Assembly: GCA_031255425.1 (NCBI GenBank)
Contig: JAIRSN010000072.1
Span: forward strand, 1 to 10,405
Length of the DNA stretch: 10,405 bases
Reading direction: 5' to 3'
From: Dysgonamonadaceae bacterium
GTDB lineage: Bacteria > Bacteroidota > Bacteroidia > Bacteroidales > Azobacteroidaceae
Shown piece after piece: positions 1-6,672 of this stretch; position 1 is the stretch's first letter, and each line of letters opens with the position of its first letter. The notes beneath the pieces are model-generated. The model saw only the letters and a program-made list of their open reading frames with translations. It searched no databases and was not told the DNA's origin. The position numbers and the translations under genes are program-made.

Positions 1-197
1 TAAGAAAAGTTGTCTTTACCGCCGCCGGAAATATTTAGCAACCAACTATTAACTACTGACTAATCGTTAATTATTCTCACTTCTTTCATTCCCCTCGTTA
101 TCTTAAAATACAAAACAGACAGGACTTTATTAAGTACTATCCATATCCGGGGTCAGTCCGAAAACGGCAATAATAAAACCGGCATGTAATAACAAGG
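1..197. other. Left-edge intergenic stretch, no gene seen
   Basis: No frame here gives a credible protein and no RNA gene was recognised. The stretch is AT-rich with scattered stops. A small inverted repeat, TTAAC at 49-53 and GTTAA at 66-70, is too weak to interpret. The window opens with TAA, which could be the stop codon of an upstream gene, but nothing confirms that. The terminator at 198-231 implies that some + strand transcript ends here, so this is most likely the 3' untranslated part of an upstream gene. Confidence 0.5.
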
Positions 198-231
198 AAA
201 AGCCGGCTCCGGAAATGGGGCCGGCTTTTTT
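198..231 (+). terminator. Strong intrinsic terminator of an upstream transcript
   Basis: A stem formed by AAAAGCCGGC (198-207) and GCCGGCTTTT (220-229) is extended inward by a T-G wobble and two C-G pairs (209-210 with 217-218). The loop is GGAAAT, and a run of six T (226-231) follows. The A-tract on the left side means it could also work for the minus strand. No gene upstream of it lies within the window. Confidence 0.88.
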
Positions 232-289
232 AATACCCCGGTTCCGGGCGGCAAGGAAAAACCGCGCCGCGCTCTTTTCCATTTGAATA

Positions 290-321
290 TTTGGCATTTC
301 CGGTAAAACTCATTACCTTTG
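290..321 (+). promoter_or_regulatory. Bacteroidota-type promoter for DUF1573-galK
   Basis: TTTG at 290-293 and TACCTTTG at 314-321 match the -33 (TTTG) and -7 (TAnnTTTG) elements of the primary Bacteroidota sigma factor, with 20 bases between them. Transcription should begin a few bases after 321, leaving a roughly 45-base A/T-rich leader before the ATG at 373. No operator-like repeat was seen, which suits constitutive expression. Confidence 0.8.
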
Positions 322-372
322 CCACATTGGTGAGTTTTGTATTTTATTTATAAACACTAAAATGTGATAGTT

Positions 373-789
373 ATGTTAAGGACAAAGACAATTTTTAAGT
401 TATTATTGATTCCTGTTGTAGCAGCAGGACTTGGTTTAATGGCATTCGCTCCGGCAACGGCCGAGGCACAGGAAAAAGCGAAAGAGGTGACTGTGGACAA
501 GTCAACGCATGATTTCGGAACAATCGCAGAGGATGCGGGCAATGTAAGCGCTACGTTTGTGATCACCAACAACACCGATGCGCCTATCGTTCTTACCAAC
601 GTAAAGGCAACGTGTGGCTGTACCACTCCCAGTTGGACAAAAACGCCTATCGAACCGGGTAAAACGGGGGAAGTAGTCGCTACATACAACCCGAAAGGAC
701 GGCCGGGACCGTTCAACAAAACGGTGACAATCACCACCAACGGGGTTCCGGAAAAACTGGTCGTGCATATTAAAGGTTTGGTAGAATAA
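373..789 (+). CDS. Secreted DUF1573 domain protein
   Basis: This is a 138-residue exported protein with one DUF1573 domain. Residues 1 to about 32 form a signal peptide: a basic start (LRTK), a hydrophobic core, and a small-residue region ending near AEAQ. The rest matches the family pattern, with the phrases HDFGTIAEDAGNVSATF, LTNVKATCGCTTP and YNPKGRPGPFNK in order. DUF1573 domains have an immunoglobulin-like beta-sandwich fold and are very common in Bacteroidota as envelope proteins; their molecular role is not established. The paired cysteines in CGC are typical of the family. I chose the ATG at 373 over an in-frame GTG at 364 because it gives a normal signal peptide. The gene sits behind a good promoter and only 12 bases ahead of galK, so the two are probably co-transcribed. 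The family assignment is firm; the function is unknown. Confidence 0.9.
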   Translation: MLRTKTIFKLLLIPVVAAGLGLMAFAPATAEAQEKAKEVTVDKSTHDFGTIAEDAGNVSATFVITNNTDAPIVLTNVKATCGCTTPSWTKTPIEPGKTGEVVATYNPKGRPGPFNKTVTITTNGVPEKLVVHIKGLVE

Positions 790-801
790 CGATTCGATTG
801 C

Positions 802-1950
802 ATGATGAGATCAAAAATCAAAGAAACCTTTGAAGAACGGTTCGGCTCGGGGGGAACGCTTTATACTTCTCCGGGCCGAATCAATTTAATTGGCGAACAC
901 ACCGATTACAATGGCGGTTTTGTGCTTCCGGGCGCTATCGACAAAGCGATGTACTGCGTGGTTAAACCAAATGGAAAGGACAAAATCAATGCCTGTGCCT
1001 TGGATTTGAACGAAACGTCCGTATTCGGTACGAAAGAAGAAGATAAGCCGGAAGCAGGATGGGCAAAATACATCTTCGGAGTAGTCCGGGAGATGATAAA
1101 AAGAGGGAAAAGTATTCCCGGATTCGATATTGTTATTTCGGGCGATGTGCCGCTCGGCGCCGGGATGTCTTCGTCGGCCGCTTTGGAGAGCGCCGTCGGT
1201 TATGCGTTGAACGATCAGTTCCGGCTTGGATTTACCCGGCAGGAATTGGCTACCATCGGGCAGGCTACGGAACATCATTACGTGGGCGTAAAATGCGGCA
1301 TCATGGACCAGTTTGCCTCCTGCCTGGGAAAAGAAGGCGCTTTGATCCGGCTGGATTGCCGTTCGCTGGCGTATGAATACATCCCCTTTCATCCCAAAGG
1401 CTATAAACTTGTGTTGCTGAACACCTGTGTGACGCACGAATTGGCGTCTTCGGCATACAACAAGCGCCGCGAATCGTGCGAAAGAGTGGTCGAAGCGATT
1501 GCCCGGAAACATCCGGAGGTAAAGTTGCTTCGCGACGCCAACTTAAACATGCTGAAAGAAGTGGAAAAGGAAGTAAGCGCAGAGGATTACATGCGTGCCG
1601 AATTTGTAATCGAAGAGATTCAGCGCCTGTTGGATACTTGCGAAGCCTTGAAGAAGGACGATTACGAAACGGTGGGCAGGAAAATGTACGAAACGCACGA
1701 AGGATTGAGTAAAAAATACGAAGTGAGTTGTCCCGAGCTGGATTTTCTGAACAACAAAGCGAAAGAGCTGGGCGTAACCGGCTCGCGCGTGATGGGCGGA
1801 GGCTTTGGTGGATGCACCATCAACCTGGTAAAGGAAAACAGTGCGGACGAATTTGTTAAAAAAACGGCTGAAGCCTACGAAAACAAATTCGGTATCCGTC
1901 CCAAAGTGTACGACGTCGTGATAAAAGACGGCGCCAAAAGGCTGGACTAA
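802..1950 (+). CDS. galK: Galactokinase
   Basis: Galactokinase phosphorylates alpha-D-galactose at C1 with ATP, the first committed step of the Leloir pathway in the cytoplasm. The 382-residue length is normal for the family. All three GHMP-kinase motifs are present: the galactokinase signature GRINLIGEHTDYNGG (25-39), the phosphate-binding loop PLGAGMSSSAALE (117-129) and the C-terminal GGGFGG (332-337). The expected catalytic pair is visible as R26 and D169 (in GIMDQFAS), and the sugar-binding segment GEHTDY is intact, which favours galactose over the N-acetyl sugars used by relatives. Two adjacent ATG codons (802 and 805) could start it; the first is used here. It follows the DUF1573 gene by 12 bases and has no promoter of its own, so it should share that transcript. 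No galT, galE, galM or sugar permease lies in the window, so the rest of the pathway must be elsewhere. Confidence 0.97.
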   Translation: MMRSKIKETFEERFGSGGTLYTSPGRINLIGEHTDYNGGFVLPGAIDKAMYCVVKPNGKDKINACALDLNETSVFGTKEEDKPEAGWAKYIFGVVREMIKRGKSIPGFDIVISGDVPLGAGMSSSAALESAVGYALNDQFRLGFTRQELATIGQATEHHYVGVKCGIMDQFASCLGKEGALIRLDCRSLAYEYIPFHPKGYKLVLLNTCVTHELASSAYNKRRESCERVVEAIARKHPEVKLLRDANLNMLKEVEKEVSAEDYMRAEFVIEEIQRLLDTCEALKKDDYETVGRKMYETHEGLSKKYEVSCPELDFLNNKAKELGVTGSRVMGGGFGGCTINLVKENSADEFVKKTAEAYENKFGIRPKVYDVVIKDGAKRLD

Positions 1951-1963
1951 ACCGGCGGAAAAG

Positions 1964-2007
1964 AAAAGGGAATGAAGGAAATGAACCGTTTCCTTCATTC
2001 TTTTTTT
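1964..2007 (+). terminator. Terminator of the DUF1573-galK unit
   Basis: A perfect 12-base-pair stem joins GAATGAAGGAAA (1970-1981) to TTTCCTTCATTC (1989-2000) across a 7-base loop. Seven T follow (2001-2007). The stem can be extended by G-T pairs and by the A-run at 1964-1967. It begins 14 bases after the galK stop and cleanly separates galK from the receptor gene. Confidence 0.92.
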
Positions 2008-2019
2008 GTGTAAAACAAA

Positions 2020-2087
2020 TGTCATATAAGATTCAATTTATTGTCAACCGGCTGTAACAGGTTGGTAATATCCCGTTTTTAATTTTG
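2020..2087 (+). promoter_or_regulatory. Receptor promoter with Pho-box-like 11-base repeats
   Basis: TAATTTTG at 2080-2087 is a perfect Bacteroidota -7 box, about 26 bases ahead of the receptor ATG. The -33 position (around 2056-2060) reads AACAG, not TTTG. Upstream are 7-base elements in strict 11-base register: TGTCATA (2020), ATTCAAT (2031), TGTCAAC (2042), TGTAACA (2053) and GGTAATA (2064). The phasing and TGTCA core resemble the direct repeats bound by PhoB-type response regulators, which replace the upstream promoter element in known cases. The -7 box is seen directly. The Pho-box reading is inference, since the second and fifth elements are degenerate and the AT-rich context raises the chance of coincidence. 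Confidence 0.55.
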
Positions 2088-2113
2088 CACCGTCAAATCA
2101 TTTTGAAACGAAA

Positions 2114-4882
2114 ATGCAAAACAAATTAAAAACGGGATTTTTTACTTTCTTCTTACTGCTCCTTCCTCCGGCATCCTTCCAGGCGCTCTTTGCCGGTAGC
2201 GCATCGAAAGAAATAACAGGCTTCGTACACGATTCGGAAACCCGCGAGCCAATCATCGGCGCCACGGTTCGGATCAAGGACACAACCCAGGGCGCCGCCA
2301 CCGGCGTGGACGGTCATTATGCCATCGCTGGCTTGTCCGGCGAGAAATGCACCTTAGTTTTCAGCTATTTATCTTACAAAACGGTCGAAGTCGAATGTCA
2401 TTTGAACGCGCCGGTCACCGGAATAAATATCGCGATGGAAACCGATGTGAAAACAATCGGAGAAGTCGTTGTCAAAGGACGGATGCGCAGCCACACGGAA
2501 AACAACATGCTGTTGACCGTCAAATCCTTGCCGCAGGTGACAAGTGGCATCTCGGCGGCACAGATAGCCAAAAGCCCCGACCGGATAGCCTCCGAAGTTG
2601 TGCGGCGTATTCCCGGCATAACGGTCATCGACGATCGCTTTATCATCGTGAGGGGACTCTCGCAACGGTATAATAACGCCTGGATCAACGAGCTTGCCGT
2701 TCCAAGTACGGAAACCGACAGCAGGGCTTTCCCGCTTGACCTTGTCCCAAGCAGTCAGATCGACCATCTGTTGGTCTATAAATCGCCTTCGCCGGAGATA
2801 CCGGGCGACTTTTCCGGCGGCTTTGTTAAAATCGCCACCAAAGACGTCCCCGATGAAAACCGGACCGAATTGAATTACGCAACCGGATTCAACACAAACA
2901 CTTTATCCGGCGATTTGAAACTGAATCCGGGCAGCCGGGCAAACGTTTTGGGATTCGACTTCAGCAGGGGATTCAAGAGCGATTGGAGCATCCGCGAAGG
3001 GATGCCGCTTCCTGACCAGCGCCTCGCCTTCCTGATGACCCGCCGGATGGAAACCGCGGATCACAAGGTGACCGGCAACATGACATCCATCACTTACAGC
3101 AATACATACAAAGGGGTACGCGGGATGAAAAACGCAAGGTACGGTATCTACTCCGCTACGGCAGACCGTCCGGTTTTTCTTGATAATTATTTTGACAATC
3201 AGTTTTCAAACGACGTCCGCCTGGGGGCAATGCATAATTGGTCTTTCGTCCCGAACCCTTCCAACCGCATCGAATTCAAAAACTTACTGAATCTCCTGGG
3301 GCGAAACCGCCTGACGGAACGTTCGGGCACAAAAGACATGAGCAGCCTGTATTACCGTGAGCAAACGGAAATGCTGTATTCTTCCCGGCTGACTTACAGC
3401 GGACAGTTTGCGGGGACGCACGACTTGTCGCCGAACCAAACCCTCCGCTGGAATACCGGCTATTCGTATGCAAATAAAGAGGAACCCGACCGGCGTATTA
3501 TCACCTGTCAGGCAGGAATCGGGCATCCGGAAAAAACGCCTCCGGAACGGATCGAAAATGAAAATATCAAACGGTATTTTCAGGAGTTGAACGATCACAA
3601 CTTTTCCGCGGCGCTGAACTATAAATGGACAATCGTCCGGATACCGTTCCGGCCGGTACTGAAAGCGGGAATCTATGGCGAATACCGCACCCGGAATTAT
3701 GCACCGCAGGAATTTATTTACCGGTATGATAAACTGAGTTATGAGGAACGCCAAGACTATTTGATCCTTCCGTTCGAAGAAATGTTAAGCAGCCGGTATT
3801 TGGATGCGGGAAAGGTCTATCTGGACGATATAACGCTCAAAACCAATGCGTATACCGCTTCCGTGCAACACGCGGCCGGTTATGCGGTGCTTGAAATTCC
3901 TTACGGCAAATGGAACCTGTATGCCGGCGTCCGCTTCGAGCATCATTCCACGAAACTTGGGCGCGACCGTTCCGATGCACCGGATTTGAACCTGAAAACC
4001 AGCCGGAAAACGCGTGAATCGAACGGACTTCCTTCGGCCAATCTGACGTACAAGTTTACGGATAAACATCAGTTGCGGATTGCTTACGGCCGTTCGCTCA
4101 ATCGTCCCGAATTGCGGGAAATATCACCGTCGGTTTATTTTGATTTCGACCTGTTCAGTGAAATAGGCGGGAACGAGCGCCTGAAAACAGCCCTGATCAA
4201 TAATATAGACCTGAGGTATGAATTTTATCCCGGCTTGGGAGAAACGATGAGCCTGGGCGTTTTCTATAAACAGTTCAACCATCCGATTGAGTGGACATAC
4301 ATCGACATGGGCGGTTCGTTGCGTTACAATTACGAAAACGCCGACCGGGCGGAAAGCTGGGGAATCGAGCTGGATATTCGCAAAAAACTGGATTTTATCG
4401 GCCTGCCTTACTTTTCGCTGGTCTTGAATACCGCGTGGATTGCAAGCAATGTGCATTTCAAACCGGGAGAAGTCGTTGCCGAACCCGACCGCCCCATGCA
4501 GGGGCAATCGCCTTACGTAATCAACACAGGGCTTTTTTTCCGGTCGGAGAAAATGCGGCTGGATGCTTCCCTGCTCTACAACCGCATCGGAAAGCGCATC
4601 GTCGGACTGGGAAAGTCCAACAGTATCGACCACAACATCAACACATTGATTCCCGATTCGTACGAAATGCCCCGGAATGAACTGGATTTTACGGTAAGCA
4701 AAGCCATCGGGAAAAGAATCGAAATACGTTGTTCGGTAAAAGATATTCTTTCCGAAGATGTGCTGTACAAGCAATTTCCGAAATTTGAAAAAGACGGCAT
4801 AATCTGCAAACGGGAACAAATCACCCGGCAATACAATCCGGGACAATCCGTTTTTCTGGGCGTGTCGTTTATATTAAATTGA
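2114..4882 (+). CDS. TonB-dependent outer-membrane receptor with N-terminal carboxypeptidase-regulatory-like domain
   Basis: This 922-residue protein is an outer-membrane beta-barrel that imports a ligand using TonB energy. Residues 1 to about 28 form a signal peptide with the core FFTFFLLLLPP. Residues about 33-110 form a carboxypeptidase-regulatory-like domain (GFVHDSETREPIIGATV, then GVDGHYAIAGL). A TonB-box-like EVVVKG (117-122) follows, then the plug domain (about 130-245, with RIPGITVIDDRFIIVRGLSQ and GDFSGGFVKIATKD). The remainder is the barrel, with alternating hydrophobic and aromatic strands to the end. It is not a clear SusC: no susD gene is nearby and the SusC plug signatures are not evident. 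The last residue is Asn where an aromatic is usual. The lipoprotein gene starts 30 bases downstream and probably acts with it. The ligand cannot be read from the sequence; the Pho-box-like promoter hints at a phosphorus-containing compound. Confidence 0.93.
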   Translation: MQNKLKTGFFTFFLLLLPPASFQALFAGSASKEITGFVHDSETREPIIGATVRIKDTTQGAATGVDGHYAIAGLSGEKCTLVFSYLSYKTVEVECHLNAPVTGINIAMETDVKTIGEVVVKGRMRSHTENNMLLTVKSLPQVTSGISAAQIAKSPDRIASEVVRRIPGITVIDDRFIIVRGLSQRYNNAWINELAVPSTETDSRAFPLDLVPSSQIDHLLVYKSPSPEIPGDFSGGFVKIATKDVPDENRTELNYATGFNTNTLSGDLKLNPGSRANVLGFDFSRGFKSDWSIREGMPLPDQRLAFLMTRRMETADHKVTGNMTSITYSNTYKGVRGMKNARYGIYSATADRPVFLDNYFDNQFSNDVRLGAMHNWSFVPNPSNRIEFKNLLNLLGRNRLTERSGTKDMSSLYYREQTEMLYSSRLTYSGQFAGTHDLSPNQTLRWNTGYSYANKEEPDRRIITCQAGIGHPEKTPPERIENENIKRYFQELNDHNFSAALNYKWTIVRIPFRPVLKAGIYGEYRTRNYAPQEFIYRYDKLSYEERQDYLILPFEEMLSSRYLDAGKVYLDDITLKTNAYTASVQHAAGYAVLEIPYGKWNLYAGVRFEHHSTKLGRDRSDAPDLNLKTSRKTRESNGLPSANLTYKFTDKHQLRIAYGRSLNRPELREISPSVYFDFDLFSEIGGNERLKTALINNIDLRYEFYPGLGETMSLGVFYKQFNHPIEWTYIDMGGSLRYNYENADRAESWGIELDIRKKLDFIGLPYFSLVLNTAWIASNVHFKPGEVVAEPDRPMQGQSPYVINTGLFFRSEKMRLDASLLYNRIGKRIVGLGKSNSIDHNINTLIPDSYEMPRNELDFTVSKAIGKRIEIRCSVKDILSEDVLYKQFPKFEKDGIICKREQITRQYNPGQSVFLGVSFILN

Positions 4883-4912
4883 ATAATAAACATTTTATTA
4901 ATTACTTGAAAA

Positions 4913-6361
4913 ATGAAAAAAAATCTGAATTTATGGAGCATGATGCTCTTCGTGTGTACTGTTTTATTGGCAGGAGTTAGTTGTGACAAGGGCGATACAG
5001 AGCCTGAAGTCGGCGGTGAAACATTGGATCTGGGCGACGGTTCGAAAGAAAATTTTGAACTCAAATCGGATATGACCCTGAAATGGCCGAATACCTATTG
5101 TCTCAAAGGGTTTGTTTACGTTCCAAGCGGAATCACGCTCCGCATTGAGCCGGGCGTCGTCATTAAAGGTGACAAATCGACGCAAGGAACGCTGATTGTC
5201 GAACGCGGCGGGAGAATAATGGCGCAGGGCAGTAAAGAACGTCCGATTGTGTTTACCTCAGCCCAAGCTCCCGGAAGCCGGAAGCCGGGCGATTGGGGCG
5301 GAATCATCCTTCTGGGAAAAGCGCCGAACAATATGGGCGAGCAAACCATTGAAGGCGGCGTGCGATCCAATCACGGAGGAACAGACGCCGGCGACAATTC
5401 GGGAATATTGAGTTACGTCCGGATTGAATTTGCCGGCATAGAATATTCCACCGATAATGAAATCAACGGCATTACATTCGGTTCGGTAGGCGCAGGCACT
5501 CAAATCGACCATATCCAGGTATCGTATTCGGGGGATGATTCGTTCGAATGGTTTGGGGGAAGCGTAAACGCCCGCTACCTTGTAGCCTTCCGCGGCTGGG
5601 ACGATGATTTTGATACCGACAACGGGTTCAGCGGGAAAATACAATTTGCATTGGGTGTCCGCGATCCTGAAATCGGAGATAAATCAGCCTCCAACGGTTT
5701 CGAATCGGACAACAATGCAGACGCCGCACCTTCCGTTCCTTTCACCGGTTCCGTTTTTGCGAACGTGAGTCTCTTTGGCCCGGTAACCGATCCGGCGAAT
5801 TATATCGACCGGTCCGGCGTACACGGCAGCACAACCGGAAGCCGTTTCCAAGCCGCCCTGCACTTGCGCCGGAACACGCAGCTAAGTATTTTCAACTCCC
5901 TGATTGCCGCTTTTCCCATTGGAGTGATCATTGAAAACGACAAAAATTCCGCCACTCAGGAAGGCGCTACGGAAGGCCGGTTGAACATTACGAACTGCGT
6001 GTTGGCAGGCGCCGTCAAAGACTTTCAAGACGCCCAGTACTGGACAAACAACACGGTGGTCAATCCCGGCGGAAACGACGCTTTTACGGCAAGTTATTTC
6101 AACCGTTCCGACGGCGGAAACCGGACATTCACGAACCTGAGCGCTTTAAAACTTTCCGGCAATCCCTTGAATCTCAACAATCCTCTCGCATTTCCGGCTT
6201 CGGATAGTCCTTTGGCGTCCGGCGCCGTATGGACAAATGCGAAAGTGGCCTCCGGATTTGAAAAAGTAGATTATATCGGCGCTTTCGGTCCCGCCGAAAC
6301 AGCTACGAATAATTGGACGTCCGGCTGGACGAATTTCGATCCGCAAAATACGGAATATTAA
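4913..6361 (+). CDS. Beta-helix-like surface lipoprotein, partner of the receptor
   Basis: This is a 482-residue predicted lipoprotein. A signal sequence ends at C24 in LLAGVSC. The residue at -3 is Gly, so the lipobox is imperfect, but S at -1 and C fit. The acidic, Lys-containing stretch after the cysteine (DKGDTEPE) is compatible with Bacteroidota surface-export signals. From about residue 38 the protein shows short repeated strands with Gly/Asn turns (GFVYVPSGITLRIEPGVVIKG, split as GFVYVPSG and LRIEPGVVIKG), then DWGGIILLGKAP and repeated strand-rich segments up to about residue 370. This pattern is typical of a right-handed parallel beta-helix. Very acidic loops near residues 228-237 (WDDDFDTDN) and 252-273 could bind metal or ligand. 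It is 30 bases after the receptor gene with no terminator between, so a receptor-lipoprotein pair is likely, with this protein in a SusD-like capture role. No enzymatic active site was recognised. Function is inferred from context only. Confidence 0.85.
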   Translation: MKKNLNLWSMMLFVCTVLLAGVSCDKGDTEPEVGGETLDLGDGSKENFELKSDMTLKWPNTYCLKGFVYVPSGITLRIEPGVVIKGDKSTQGTLIVERGGRIMAQGSKERPIVFTSAQAPGSRKPGDWGGIILLGKAPNNMGEQTIEGGVRSNHGGTDAGDNSGILSYVRIEFAGIEYSTDNEINGITFGSVGAGTQIDHIQVSYSGDDSFEWFGGSVNARYLVAFRGWDDDFDTDNGFSGKIQFALGVRDPEIGDKSASNGFESDNNADAAPSVPFTGSVFANVSLFGPVTDPANYIDRSGVHGSTTGSRFQAALHLRRNTQLSIFNSLIAAFPIGVIIENDKNSATQEGATEGRLNITNCVLAGAVKDFQDAQYWTNNTVVNPGGNDAFTASYFNRSDGGNRTFTNLSALKLSGNPLNLNNPLAFPASDSPLASGAVWTNAKVASGFEKVDYIGAFGPAETATNNWTSGWTNFDPQNTEY

Positions 6362-6365
6362 GGCG

Positions 6366-6393
6366 AAAGCGGCGCAGCCGCTTTTATTTTTTT
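6366..6393 (+). terminator. Terminator of the receptor/lipoprotein unit (hairpin-repeat copy)
   Basis: AAAGCGGC (6366-6373) pairs with GCCGCTTT (6377-6384) across a GCA loop. TATTTTTTT follows (6385-6393). It begins 5 bases after the lipoprotein stop. The core GCGGC-GCA-GCCGC and the T-rich tail recur near the right end of the window (9983-9995, and 10120-10132 on the minus strand), so this terminator belongs to a dispersed hairpin family. Confidence 0.9.
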
Positions 6394-6472
6394 GAGATGT
6401 ACAGGCTGTACAAGTCAATTTTCCAACAGATTCTTGAGATGTACAGCCTGTACAACTCCATTTTCAACAGCC
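6392..6472. repeat. Two tandem 42-base units, each with a 15-base perfect palindrome
   Basis: Each unit opens with TTGAGA and then carries TGTACAG-N-CTGTACA, a perfect inverted repeat with one central base: G in the first copy (6398-6412) and C in the second (6440-6454). The start-to-start distance is exactly 42 bases. The palindromes are followed by near-identical tails with the shared parts CAATTTTCCAACAG (copy 1) and CCATTTTCAACAG (copy 2). Outside the palindromes the units differ by only two substitutions and one single-base deletion over about 38 bases. They sit immediately after the lipoprotein terminator and about 120-185 bases before the next promoter. They are seen directly; whether they are protein-binding sites, transcript hairpins or a repeat family is not known. 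Confidence 0.85.
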
Positions 6473-6517
6473 AAGCAAATACACCGCACCTCTTTAAAAT
6501 ATAAAAGACACTGCGTG

Positions 6518-6556
6518 CCCCCCCCCCGCCTCTTTTGGGTGCAGAGGGGGGTTTTT
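6518..6556 (+). terminator. C-tract hairpin followed by T-run, terminator-like
   Basis: Ten consecutive C (6518-6527) precede G and then CCTCT (6529-6533). This pairs with AGAGG (6543-6547), and four of the tract's C can pair with GGGG (6548-6551), leaving one bulged G. Five T follow (6552-6556). The form is that of an intrinsic terminator, a back-up for read-through from the lipoprotein gene. The homopolymer length may be unreliable in sequencing and could vary between cells. Confidence 0.55.
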
Positions 6557-6577
6557 GTGCGTTGGCGCTGCGAGGCT

Positions 6578-6609
6578 GTTGTTTTATTGCCCCAAACCCA
6601 CTATCTTTG
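6578..6609 (+). promoter_or_regulatory. Promoter for the TonB-polyprenyl synthase-tatD operon
   Basis: TATCTTTG at 6602-6609 is a perfect -7 box. GTTG at 6578-6581 lies exactly 20 bases upstream and matches three of four -33 positions. Transcription should start near 6615, giving a leader of about 55-60 bases before the ATG at 6673. No terminator is seen again until after tRNA-Ser. Confidence 0.72.
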
Positions 6610-6672
6610 TTTCCGATATAAACGGTTTAATAACTGCTTTACGAATCTTTCATCACTTTTTATTACAAGAAA

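Noticed and set aside
364..372. GTG start for the DUF1573 gene at 364
   Set aside because: It adds only three residues before a normal ATG; the ATG at 373 gives a typical basic signal-peptide start.
2045..2064. CAACC/GGTTG inverted repeat as an operator in the receptor promoter
   Set aside because: The symmetry is broken by a 10-base centre and it is accounted for by the phased direct repeats, which fit better; kept only as an alternative reading.
4124..4846. 240-residue open frame on the minus strand
   Set aside because: It lies wholly opposite the receptor barrel and has no family features or promoter.
2114..6361. SusC/SusD glycan-utilisation locus
   Set aside because: The second gene is beta-helix-like, not the helical TPR fold of SusD, and no glycoside hydrolase or lyase lies nearby.
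6392..6472. CRISPR array
   Set aside because: There are only two units, the 'spacers' are near-identical rather than unique, and no cas gene is present. The same argument applies to 10334-10405.
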